DNA from: Calothrix parasitica NIES-267
Lineage (GTDB): Bacteria > Cyanobacteriota > Cyanobacteriia > Cyanobacteriales > Nostocaceae
NCBI RefSeq assembly: GCF_002368095.1
Contig: NZ_AP018227.1
Coordinates: 6,588,123-6,652,122 of the forward strand
Direction of reading: 5' to 3'
DNA: 64,000 bases
A model generated the notes under the pieces. The model searched no databases and had not been told where the DNA came from. It was given only the letters and a program-made list of their open reading frames with translations. The translations under genes and the position numbers were made by a program. Numbering within the stretch: position 1 is the stretch's first letter; each line of letters starts with the position of its first letter. This document shows, one piece after another, positions 26,762 through 35,250 of the stretch.

Positions 26762-27658
26762 CTAAAATTCCAACTGAGAACCAAGAATCATAGTCCCGAT
26801 ACCACCATCGGTAAATATTTCTAATAAAAGAGCATGAGGAATGCGACCATCAATAATATGTGCTGCACGTACTCCTTGAGCAAGGGAACGCACGCAACAG
26901 GTTACTTTGGGTATCATACCTCCAGCAACTATACCCTTGGAAATCAAATCCCGAGCTTCTTTAATATCTGCTTTGTTGATTAAAGTAGAAGGGTCTTTAT
27001 AATTTTCTAAAATACCTCTTGTATCGGTAAGTAAAATTAACTTTTCTGCACCTAAAGCAGCAGCAATTTCTCCAGCTACAGTATCAGCATTAATGTTATA
27101 AGCTTGTCCCGTATCATCAGCAGCAACACTAGAAACTACTGGGATATAACCACTTTCAACCAAAGTCCCAAGAATTTCGGTATTTACAGAACTGACTTCT
27201 CCGACAAAACCAATGCCTTCTTGACCTTGATGACGAGCTGTAATTAAATTACCATCTTTACCGCATAAACCTACTGCGTTTCCACCAGCTTGATTTATCT
27301 TGGCAACTATTTCTTTATTGACTCGACCAACCAGCACCATTTCCACCACATCCATAGTCGGAGCATCAGTAACTCGTAAACCATCTTTAAACTGTGGTTC
27401 AATTCCGATTTTACCGAGCCAAGTATTTATTTCTGGGCCACCACCATGAACCAAAATTGGTCGCAAACCGACACAGGATAAAAAGACGACATCGCGGATA
27501 ACTTTATCTTTCAGATTGCTATCCTTCATAGCCGCACCACCGTATTTTACTACTACGGTTCTACCAGCGAATTGTTGTATATAAGGTAGTGCTTCACTTA
27601 GTACCTTTACCCTAGTGGCTGCATCCTGGTGAATATATTCAGTATCATTAACCATCAT
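26762..27658 (-). CDS. argB: Acetylglutamate kinase
   Basis: The product is 298 residues from the ATG pair at 27658/27655 ([11 protein letters not shown]); a further upstream start would add 15 unrelated residues and is less likely. It phosphorylates N-acetylglutamate in the second step of arginine synthesis. Motifs include VVKYGGAAM (ATP site), [11 protein letters not shown] (glycine-rich loop), [20 protein letters not shown] and the C-terminal GGMIPKV. In cyanobacteria ArgB is feedback-inhibited by arginine and relieved by the PII protein GlnB. The N-terminal helix expected of arginine-sensitive, hexameric enzymes is present ([15 protein letters not shown]). It stands alone. Confidence 0.95.
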   Translation of the reverse strand: MMVNDTEYIHQDAATRVKVLSEALPYIQQFAGRTVVVKYGGAAMKDSNLKDKVIRDVVFLSCVGLRPILVHGGGPEINTWLGKIGIEPQFKDGLRVTDAPTMDVVEMVLVGRVNKEIVAKINQAGGNAVGLCGKDGNLITARHQGQEGIGFVGEVSSVNTEILGTLVESGYIPVVSSVAADDTGQAYNINADTVAGEIAAALGAEKLILLTDTRGILENYKDPSTLINKADIKEARDLISKGIVAGGMIPKVTCCVRSLAQGVRAAHIIDGRIPHALLLEIFTDGGIGTMILGSQLEF

Positions 27659-27798
27659 AGAAATTCTCAGTAGAAAGGGAAAACGCTGCGTGTGTTTTAA
27701 CAACCGTCATATTTACTTAGCAACGTTTTTTTGTTAAATGTGAATCCTGATAGTTTAAAAGAGTTTGGTGTTACGATACAACAACTCAACGCATTAGT

Positions 27799-27990
27799 TA
27801 ATATTTTTTTCTATCAAAATTTTAGATAAAACCCGAAACTATTGTAGAGACGTAGCAGTGCTACGTCTCCAGCAATGTGAAATCATCATTTAATATTTTT
27901 TTCTATCAAAATTTTAGATAAAACCCGAAACTATTGTAGAGACGTAGCAGTGCTACGTCTCCAGCAATGTGAAATCATCATTTAATATTT
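27799..27990. repeat. 92-bp unit in two tandem copies
   Basis: Units start at 27799 and 27891 and are identical as far as can be read, followed by a partial third start. Each contains a near-palindrome AGACGTAGCAGTGCTACGTCT-type core (first copy at 27848). A diverged single relative lies near 43222-43275. Confidence 0.9.
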
Positions 27991-28063
27991 TAATGAACCA
28001 GCACTAAAAAATTAACTAAAAGCTTTTCAAAAACTCAATTCAAACATCAAATTAAACATCAAA

Positions 28064-28609
28064 TCAAACAGCATCAGAATGTTTCAAAACACTAGGAATC
28101 TGATTCATTACACGCTTAGCAATTTCTTCGGGGGTTTCCCCTTCTTGAAGAGTTATTCGTAAATCGGCTAAAGCATATAAAGATTCTCGTTCCTTCAAAA
28201 TATTAGTTATTTTTAATAAAGGATTGCTATCTTGTAATAACGGTCTTGTAGTATCTTGTTTTAAACGGTTATACAATAACTCGGGAGTCGCATCCAACCA
28301 GACAATTAAACCATGATGCAGATAACTCCAATTTTCTCGCTTTAGTATAATACCTCCTCCAGTCGCCACAGCTAACTTCGTATAAGCGCTAACTTGGGAG
28401 AGAACATCGCTTTCCAATTTACGAAATTCAGCTTCTCCCTCCTCAGCAAATATATTATTAATACTTTTTTTAGCAGATGCAGTGATGACTTCATCGGTAT
28501 CTACAAACCCATACCCAAGTTCGCTTGCTAGTAAACGTCCTACAGTTGTTTTACCAGCACCCATCATTCCGACTAAGTAGAGGTTAATTCCTTGTAATAA
28601 GTTGTTCAC
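28064..28609 (-). CDS. aroK: Shikimate kinase
   Basis: The protein is 181 residues. P-loop GMMGAGKTTVG (about 14-24), shikimate-binding DTDE and FRKLE, the glycine triplet ATGGGIIL and lid-region Arg (TTRPLL) are intact. The enzyme phosphorylates the 3-OH of shikimate in chorismate synthesis for aromatic amino acids and quinones. It sits just downstream (38 bp) of the NB-ARC protein gene on the same strand, so the two may share a transcript, although their functions appear unrelated. Confidence 0.95.
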   Translation of the reverse strand: MNNLLQGINLYLVGMMGAGKTTVGRLLASELGYGFVDTDEVITASAKKSINNIFAEEGEAEFRKLESDVLSQVSAYTKLAVATGGGIILKRENWSYLHHGLIVWLDATPELLYNRLKQDTTRPLLQDSNPLLKITNILKERESLYALADLRITLQEGETPEEIAKRVMNQIPSVLKHSDAV

Positions 28610-28647
28610 GGAGAATGTAAGAATCAGTTCCTAATTCTCACTTTACT

Positions 28648-30249
28648 TTAAAGTTCGGCATTTAAGCGATTGACTTTCAGTTGGTTCTTTAATTGCTTCT
28701 CGAAAATTGGATGAGCGAACAATAGCGAACTCGCTTCGTCTTGGCTAAATTTCAAATTTTTCTCTATCAGTTTTTCAATCAAATATTCCTTTAACATCGG
28801 AGTCAGCGAAAAACTAGATGCTTTTCTGTCAATCAAAGACCGTCTTTGCAATAGTTCTACTGCTTCAAGGGTTAATCTTTGCGACACCCTTAATCTCAAT
28901 TTGTTTTGCAATTTATGTAGGTCAAAATCCTTATTAAGAGCTAGCAAATACATAATCTGCTTCTCTAACACAGATAAACGGTTAAATTGCTCGTCCAAAC
29001 AAGCGCGAATATCCCCGAAGACTACCGTTTCCTGTTGCAGAAATTCATCTATCTTCCCAGCAAACAACTCATGAATAGCAGTAGCTACTAACTTGATGAA
29101 TAAAGGATTTCCATCATACTGTTCCACGATTTGTTTTGATTCTTGTTCTTTAACAGCAGAGAATCCTTTTGACTGAAGTATATGTGAGGTCTGTAGCTGA
29201 TTCAATCCCGTTAATTTTAAACAGCGAACCGGTAAAGTTTTTCCTTCAAGAGCAGCAATTTCCTGGGGTTTCTCTCTACTTGTTAATAGCAAACAACTTT
29301 GATGTTGAGACTCTCCCAAACGTTGAACAAACTCCCCGAAAGCTTCATAACCGGGAAGATATTGAATCTGTGGGACACCTTCTAAGTGAGAATTACCAAC
29401 TATGTCACTGTTAGTTGATAATAATTGGGAATAATCTTCAGTACTATAATTATTTTCGCTGTATAAAATTGAATCAAAATCGTCTAAAACAATTAAAATT
29501 CGAGAAGAGCGCAAACAGCTAATTAAAGTAGAAATATTACTAGAAATAGTTTGTTCTTTTTTCAGGGTTTGTATGGATAACACTTCTAAAAGCTGATTAA
29601 AAATAACTTCTGGAGATGGAGCAAAACGTAAAGAGCGCCAAATTATAAAATCAAAATTATCTTTTACTTGTTCTGCTAACTTTACCGAAAAAGTAGTTTT
29701 ACCAATTCCCCCCATACCTAAAAGTACTACCAGACGTACTTGCTCTTGCAAAATCCATTTTTTAACCTGGTTTAATTCCTTAGTTCTTCCATAGAAAATG
29801 CTTGTATCTGTAGCTTCTCCCCAATCTTGTGCTGGAACTGTTTTCACTTTCGGGAGTACTTCTGCTGACTTTTTTCTGGTAGAAGTTGCTGATTCAATTT
29901 GCAGCCAAACTTTTTTGTAACCCGCTTTTTCCAGCAGTTGAATTACTCGACTCCAATTTTTGACCTTGATGGATTCTTGAGCTTGCTTACTCAGCATTTC
30001 TTCTATATATTTATATAATCCATTAGAAAGATAAACTCTCACTGTGCTACTACTGCGAGTTTTATAAACCTTGTTTGCTATTTCTGCGGGACTGAAACCG
30101 CATAGCAAACCCCGAAGAAATTTTTTTTCGACTGGTGTTAAAGCTTTTCCTTTGGCAGATGCTAAATCAATGTATAACTTTTCTAAGTCCCAATTGTTTT
30201 TAGCTTCTATAAAATCCTCTTCTAACTTCCGACGACTACTTGTACTCAT
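28648..30249 (-). CDS. NB-ARC STAND NTPase with N-terminal vMAP-like helical domain
   Basis: This 533-residue protein has an N-terminal helical module (about 1-110: LTPVEKKFLRGLLCGFSPAE, STVRVYLSNGLYKYIEEML). It resembles the vWA-MoxR-associated protein domain found before cyanobacterial NB-ARC proteins. The NB-ARC ATPase has P-loop GMGGIGKTT (178-186), Walker B ILIVLDDFDS (251-260), LLTSRE and GNPLFIK. A winged-helix region follows, and the protein ends at about residue 530 without the WD40 or TPR sensor usual for STAND proteins. It may therefore work with a separate sensor or be C-terminally shortened. Regulatory or defence signalling is likely but not shown. Confidence 0.85.
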   Translation of the reverse strand: MSTSSRRKLEEDFIEAKNNWDLEKLYIDLASAKGKALTPVEKKFLRGLLCGFSPAEIANKVYKTRSSSTVRVYLSNGLYKYIEEMLSKQAQESIKVKNWSRVIQLLEKAGYKKVWLQIESATSTRKKSAEVLPKVKTVPAQDWGEATDTSIFYGRTKELNQVKKWILQEQVRLVVLLGMGGIGKTTFSVKLAEQVKDNFDFIIWRSLRFAPSPEVIFNQLLEVLSIQTLKKEQTISSNISTLISCLRSSRILIVLDDFDSILYSENNYSTEDYSQLLSTNSDIVGNSHLEGVPQIQYLPGYEAFGEFVQRLGESQHQSCLLLTSREKPQEIAALEGKTLPVRCLKLTGLNQLQTSHILQSKGFSAVKEQESKQIVEQYDGNPLFIKLVATAIHELFAGKIDEFLQQETVVFGDIRACLDEQFNRLSVLEKQIMYLLALNKDFDLHKLQNKLRLRVSQRLTLEAVELLQRRSLIDRKASSFSLTPMLKEYLIEKLIEKNLKFSQDEASSLLFAHPIFEKQLKNQLKVNRLNAEL

Positions 30250-30757
30250 TATTTTTACTGATTTTTTTTCACCGAATACGGCTTATCTTAACCAGTTTCT
30301 AGGTATTTTTCTTTAAAGCAAGAATAAATAAAAATGAATTTATAACGAATTTATAACGATTTTAATAACGCTTGTTAGGTGACTTATTGGTCTTGACTTC
30401 GGTATCTTTGTACTTAACGGAAACTTAATAAAAATTCTTTGAAACTTTATTGAATTGTTGTAAGTCATTAACTCAGGGTTTAGGAAAGCAAATTTTACGA
30501 ATAGTAATTTTGCTTTAAAGTCACGCTCAACCTTCTATCACAGCCAAATTACTGGAAATTCAAGTTTTCCATAATTAAGCCGATTTTATGGAAAGCGAAT
30601 CTATGTAAGTTTATATAGTGTCTTAAATGAGAATAATTTTCTATTATCTTAAAGCGATGACTTTATTTGCCCCAATATCCGCAAAAATTTTGATAGCTGC
30701 ATATTTTATCTGAGAAAGCTCGAACAAGTAAATGTAGTAGAGCAGAGGTTAAAAAAA
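30250..30757. other. Intergenic region between divergent genes
   Basis: About 500 bp of AT-rich DNA upstream of both the NB-ARC gene and the small gene at 30758. No gene or convincing repeat was found; promoters for both are expected here. Confidence 0.45.
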
Positions 30758-30952
30758 ATGATTAGAATTCGTGATGTAGTTCAACAAGCTTTAGTAACTG
30801 GTTATTTGAGTGTAGAAGCAGAAAATCAGCTACGTAAATTATTATCCACTCAATATGACTGGGAAGATTTTAGCGCTTTCGTAGTTCTTCAAGAAGCAGC
30901 CATGAATGGTAGAGTCAAGCAGGAATCTCGCGAACGTTGTGGAATAAAATAA
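30758..30952 (+). CDS. Small conserved-looking hypothetical protein
   Basis: A 64-residue soluble protein starting MIRIRDVVQQALVTGYLSVE and containing LRKLLSTQYDWEDFSAFV and LQEAAMNGRVKQESRE. Its amphipathic helices and balanced composition look like a genuine protein rather than chance coding, and small proteins of this type are common in cyanobacteria. No motif suggests a function. It is the only plus-strand gene between 26.5 and 36.6 kb. Confidence 0.6.
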   Translation: MIRIRDVVQQALVTGYLSVEAENQLRKLLSTQYDWEDFSAFVVLQEAAMNGRVKQESRERCGIK

Positions 30953-30997
30953 AAATTAGCTTGTATTTGATATATCTGTAGTCTTTCTCTTGACTCA

Positions 30998-31810
30998 TTA
31001 CAACGGCGATTTTTTATCCGACTCAAAATCTTCATCTAAGAAACCCCATTCGTCATCATCATTTTTATCTTTTTTATTATCTTTTTCTTCGTTTGAGGTA
31101 CTTGAAGTTGTTGATGGATTTGCAGGGGGTATAATCACCCGATAATCGGCATCATATACTGAATCTACTTTTCTTTCTTCTTCACCAGAGTCATTTGATT
31201 CGCTTTCGTCATAGGAGTAGGAAGAATCAACCTTGGGGTAATCATCTTCTAGTTCTTCTGGTTCCCGAAATTCCTCGTAATCCCTATCATCTTGAATTTT
31301 TGTATAGCTTGAACGAGGATTACTGTCCCGAAATTCCTCGTAGTCTCTTTCATCTTGAATTTTTGTGTAGCTCGAACGAGGATTACTGTATGAATATTCT
31401 TTTTCATCATCATCCCAATCATCAGCGTTTCGGTCTAAATCCCAATCATCATAACTGTCCTCATAGTCATCCGGTGGCTGTGGTGAACTTGCTGGTGGGG
31501 GAGTAAATTTTCTCTCTTTAAATTCGTTTTCTCTTTTGTTTCTTTGATTGGCTTTTGGTGAAGTTGATGGCTCATAGGATGTTCTTTGACGTTGCGTAAC
31601 AGAACGGCTTGATAATTTAAGCAAACTGTTAATTAATAAAGAAGTGAAAGCACCAGCAGCAGTGCTTAACAACATCCACACAGCCAAAGAAATCGGTCTA
31701 GTTCGCAAGCCCAAGAAGACCAACGGTACAGCGGGAGACCAGTTCTGCGCTAGCAGTAGCATAAGCCCTCCCAATACTGTTACTAAGAAAATTAAGCGAA
31801 ATACAGCCAT
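30998..31810 (-). CDS. LapA-like membrane protein with long acidic tail
   Basis: This 270-residue protein has two hydrophobic helices in the first 65 residues (IFLVTVLGGLMLLLAQNW and SLAVWMLLSTAAGAFTSLLI), in the manner of LapA/DUF1049 proteins. About 200 residues of acidic, probably disordered sequence rich in Asp, Glu, Ser and Tyr follow. The tail contains an exact internal duplication (SNPRSSYTKIQD ... RDYEEFR twice, about residues 143-187). The tail end (DEWGFLDEDFESD) could bind a partner. The function is unknown. Confidence 0.65.
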   Translation of the reverse strand: MAVFRLIFLVTVLGGLMLLLAQNWSPAVPLVFLGLRTRPISLAVWMLLSTAAGAFTSLLINSLLKLSSRSVTQRQRTSYEPSTSPKANQRNKRENEFKERKFTPPPASSPQPPDDYEDSYDDWDLDRNADDWDDDEKEYSYSNPRSSYTKIQDERDYEEFRDSNPRSSYTKIQDDRDYEEFREPEELEDDYPKVDSSYSYDESESNDSGEEERKVDSVYDADYRVIIPPANPSTTSSTSNEEKDNKKDKNDDDEWGFLDEDFESDKKSPL

Positions 31811-31995
31811 AGGAATAAGAACAACTATGAAGTTGAAAAGTTATTATTACTCTAATTAAAAATTATAATTAAAAATAATAAGTAAAAAGTCGAAAGATAA
31901 AAAATGTGATTGATACAGAATTTAAGCAAACAAAAATTGTCTGCTGTGAAGATTACTATTTTTTATAGACCATAATCACAAATCACAAATCAATC

Positions 31996-32613
31996 TTAAC
32001 GACCTTCCCAACGTTTAATAGGAACACAATCAATATCAAGTTGATCTAAACTGCGAGCGACAACAAAATCAACCAAATCCTCAACAGTTTGGGGATTGTG
32101 ATACCAAGCAGGAATCGCCGGAACTATTCTGGCTCCCGCTTCGGCTAAACTAACTAAATTACGCAGGTGAATCAAACTAAAAGGAGTTTCGCGGGGTACC
32201 ACAATTAGCTTGCGTCCTTCTTTGATTTGAACGTCAGCAGCCCTTTCTAATAAATCGGAACTTAAACCACCAGCTAACTTAGCTACAGTACTCATACTGC
32301 AAGGCATAATTATCATTCCTAGAGTCCGGAAAGAGCCACTAGCAACGTTTGCTCCCACATCAGCCCAAGGATGACACCGTAGTTTACCGCTCGATTCCAC
32401 ACCAGCTTGCTTTCGCCAAAATTGCTCCTGCGCTTTGGGTTCGCTCGGCATGGGGCTACCTTGCTCGGCTTGCCAAACCATAAAACTTGATTTGGATGCG
32501 ACTAATTCGATGGTGTAATCTGCTTCTAATAAATACTTTAAGGCGCGAACTGCATAAATAAGACCTGATGCACCTGATACACCTAATATCAATGGTTTGG
32601 CGTGATTGGACAC
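31996..32613 (-). CDS. ubiX: UbiX-family flavin prenyltransferase
   Basis: The protein is 205 residues with the FMN-binding start LILGVSGASGLIYAVRAL, the conserved IIMPCSMSTVAKLAGGLSSD segment and LIVVPRETPFSLIHLRN with the catalytic-site Arg/Glu. UbiX transfers a dimethylallyl group to FMN to make the prenylated flavin cofactor of UbiD-type decarboxylases. In cyanobacteria this may serve plastoquinone head-group synthesis. It is followed downstream by a GGTAATT-type array on the promoter side of the next gene. No ubiD is in the window. Confidence 0.93.
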   Translation of the reverse strand: MSNHAKPLILGVSGASGLIYAVRALKYLLEADYTIELVASKSSFMVWQAEQGSPMPSEPKAQEQFWRKQAGVESSGKLRCHPWADVGANVASGSFRTLGMIIMPCSMSTVAKLAGGLSSDLLERAADVQIKEGRKLIVVPRETPFSLIHLRNLVSLAEAGARIVPAIPAWYHNPQTVEDLVDFVVARSLDQLDIDCVPIKRWEGR

Positions 32614-32628
32614 TTGTATTGTAAATAA

Positions 32629-32716
32629 GGGAATTGGTAATTGGTAATTGGTAATTGGTAATTGGTAATTGGTAATTGGGAATTGGGAATTGGGAATTGG
32701 TAATTGGTAATTGGTA
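32629..32716. repeat. Tandem heptamers GGTAATT with GGGAATT variants (about 12 copies)
   Basis: Two variants of one unit alternate in blocks (six GGTAATT, three GGGAATT, three GGTAATT), which suggests block-wise expansion. It lies upstream of ubiX. Confidence 0.9.
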
Positions 32717-32841
32717 AATAATAGAAGCTTAAGAAACTACTCTATAAGAATAAAAATCTCTAACTCCTAACTCCAAAATTCAAAATCCAAAATCCAATAA
32801 CTCCTACCTCCTACCCATTACCCATTACCCATTACCCATTT

Positions 32842-35172
32842 TTAATCTTCTTCGTAGTCTTCTAAATCTTCGGACTCGTAATGATTTGGCATGTAGTAAC
32901 CGGGGGAATCCGAATCGCGCTCGCTTCCTCCATCGTCGTTACCTACAGTCACTAAATCAATTTGTTGACGATAATAGTCAACGCTTTTCACCTGTACGGA
33001 TACGCGGTCACCGAGTCGATAAGATGCACGATTTTTACGACCGAATAATGCTTGCTGTCGAGCGCGATATTCGTACCAGTCGTCTTTGAGAGAGCTAACA
33101 TGTACCAGCCCTTCTACCCGTAAAGGTATGTTGCTAATTTCTTCAGCTTCTTGAGCCGGTACCTCAATTTCTACAAAGAATCCGTATGATTGGACACCGG
33201 TAATTACACCACTGAAAACTTCACCAATTCGCTGTTTCATTAAAGCGGCTCTTTTGAGACCTTCTAAATCCGCTTCAGCTTCTTGGACTTCTTTTTCTCT
33301 ATCGTTAATTTGGGTAATTACTCTTGCCAAATCGGTTTGCAGTTCTTGCTGTAATTCCGGGGGTAAGACGTTCCAGTTAATTTCACCGTGACAATTACTC
33401 GAACGTAAATTCACTCGTTCTTTCACCCGAGTATTACGACGGTCGCGTCCGTTTTCGATTAAAGAATAAAATACCCTTTGCATCAGTAAATCGGGATAAC
33501 GTCGCAAGGGAGAAGTACAGTGGAGGTAGCCGTCTGGTAAAGCTAAACCGAAGTGTCCTCCTTGATTGGTAGTGTAAGTTGGTGGCTTTAGAGTATCTTG
33601 CAATAAATAAGTTAGAACCTGTTCGGAAGCAGATTCAGCAAACACTTTAGTTAAGTGCTGATAATCTAAAGGTTGAATCTCGATATCATCCGGTAGCGCT
33701 AGTTCTACACCCAAGTTAATTGCTAGTTTGAGCATTTCTTGAACGTCGTCCGGGTCTGGTGCTCCTTGAACTCGCCAAATTGCTGGAATACCCAAAGCAT
33801 CCAAATGAATTGCCATCAACTGATTTGTTAACAGCACTAATTCCGTTAACAAAGAACTAACAGGTGAATCTGTTTCTGTAACGCATCCACTTCCACCTTC
33901 GTCATAAAAGGGGTTCTGACCTGAAGGCAGATTTAATTGCAAGCTACCTCTAGTCAAACGTTGCTCCTTAAGAACAATTGCTAAGGCTTGCAACTGTTGC
34001 AGCATTTCTACTACTTCAGGTTCTTCTTTGGTTTCAGCCGCAAGAACTCCTAAAGTTTGCTTTGCTGTTAAATCCGTATCAACGTTAACTACGCTTGGCT
34101 GAATTTCCCATTCGAGAACTTCTCCCGTTTCCCCATCTAAGGTAGTGAGAAAAGAAATCGCTAAACGGTCGCTTCCGGTAACCAGTGAACTTCTTGCAGC
34201 TACAGCATCCGGTAGCATAGATAAGACAAGCTTTCCTAAGTAAACGCTTCTCCCGCGCTTCAAAGCTTCGCGGTCTAAAGCTTCATCTGGCTTTACGTAA
34301 TGAGAAACGTCGGCGATATGGAAACCTAGCAACCAATTTCCTTCATCGGTTTCTTCGAGCGAGATGGCATTTTCTCTAACTTTTGAAGAATCCGCATTAG
34401 CGCAAATGCAAATAGTAAACTTGTCTGTTAAGTCCAGCCTAGTTTTACGGTCTGCTTTGAGTATCCTTTTAGGTAATTTAGCAGCTACTTCTTCAACATT
34501 ATCCGAGAAAGTACGTGAAAGGTCGTGTTTACAAGTAACCAAATCGATATCAGCCGCCGCTTCCGCATCGCTACCCAGGATTTGCACCACCTTACCCAAA
34601 GGTGGATACTGAGCCAAAGGATAGCGCAATACTTGTACGTGAGCGAGATGGTCAATAGCGTTGCCTAAAGCAACACCATTTTGCCGTAATTTGAGTTCAA
34701 ACAGCAACCGGTCATCTAAAGGTACGGCTCGAAAACCACCTTCTATCTCTTTAATTCGAGCTAGTAAAGTATGGTTAGAACGCTCTAAAACCAGCTTTAC
34801 CTCACCTTCAGGAGAACGTCTCCGACTACCTTCCTTTAGAACCCTAACTAAAACGCGATCGCCATTCCAAGCATTACTCAAATGGCTTTCTCGGATATAA
34901 ATATCTTCAGCAGCTTCAATATCTTGAATAGCAAAGCAAAAGCCCTTAGAAGAACAGCGCAGCTTAGCTTCAATTAAAGAATCTTCAGAAAGACGACGGT
35001 ATTTACCCCGTTCTTTCGCTAAAATTCCGATTTTTTCTAAAACATCTAAGGCAATTTCCAGTTTTTGTATACTGTCTTCATCTTCACAACCAAGTTTTTT
35101 TTCGAGAAGTTTACGAGCTACCAATTTATCATCAGTAAAATTGGCAAGGAGTGTAGCGATTGAAAATTCCAT
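32842..35172 (-). CDS. zam: Zam / RNase II-R family protein with degenerate catalytic site
   Basis: The product is 776 residues from the ATG at 35172 (MEFSIATLLANFTDDKL); an upstream ATG at 35250 would add 26 residues. The RNB domain (about 260-620) is recognisable from GFHIADVSHYVKPDEALDRE, GRSVYLGKLVLSMLP and YLHCTSPLRRYPDLLMQRVF, and a C-terminal S1 domain follows (FSGVITGVQSYGFFVEI). The catalytic aspartate cluster expected before this (TIDPADAKDFDDA-type) reads TICICANADSSKVRENA, with every magnesium-binding Asp replaced. The cyanobacterial relative Zam, linked to acetazolamide resistance in Synechocystis, is the likely orthologue. Hydrolytic activity is doubtful; RNA binding remains likely. 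Confidence 0.8.
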   Translation of the reverse strand: MEFSIATLLANFTDDKLVARKLLEKKLGCEDEDSIQKLEIALDVLEKIGILAKERGKYRRLSEDSLIEAKLRCSSKGFCFAIQDIEAAEDIYIRESHLSNAWNGDRVLVRVLKEGSRRRSPEGEVKLVLERSNHTLLARIKEIEGGFRAVPLDDRLLFELKLRQNGVALGNAIDHLAHVQVLRYPLAQYPPLGKVVQILGSDAEAAADIDLVTCKHDLSRTFSDNVEEVAAKLPKRILKADRKTRLDLTDKFTICICANADSSKVRENAISLEETDEGNWLLGFHIADVSHYVKPDEALDREALKRGRSVYLGKLVLSMLPDAVAARSSLVTGSDRLAISFLTTLDGETGEVLEWEIQPSVVNVDTDLTAKQTLGVLAAETKEEPEVVEMLQQLQALAIVLKEQRLTRGSLQLNLPSGQNPFYDEGGSGCVTETDSPVSSLLTELVLLTNQLMAIHLDALGIPAIWRVQGAPDPDDVQEMLKLAINLGVELALPDDIEIQPLDYQHLTKVFAESASEQVLTYLLQDTLKPPTYTTNQGGHFGLALPDGYLHCTSPLRRYPDLLMQRVFYSLIENGRDRRNTRVKERVNLRSSNCHGEINWNVLPPELQQELQTDLARVITQINDREKEVQEAEADLEGLKRAALMKQRIGEVFSGVITGVQSYGFFVEIEVPAQEAEEISNIPLRVEGLVHVSSLKDDWYEYRARQQALFGRKNRASYRLGDRVSVQVKSVDYYRQQIDLVTVGNDDGGSERDSDSPGYYMPNHYESEDLEDYEED

Positions 35173-35250
35173 GCACTGAACCGACATAGAGGTCAAAACA
35201 TCGTTTTTTTTATTCGTTAGTCTTCTTGCTAATACCCTCACCACCTGCAA

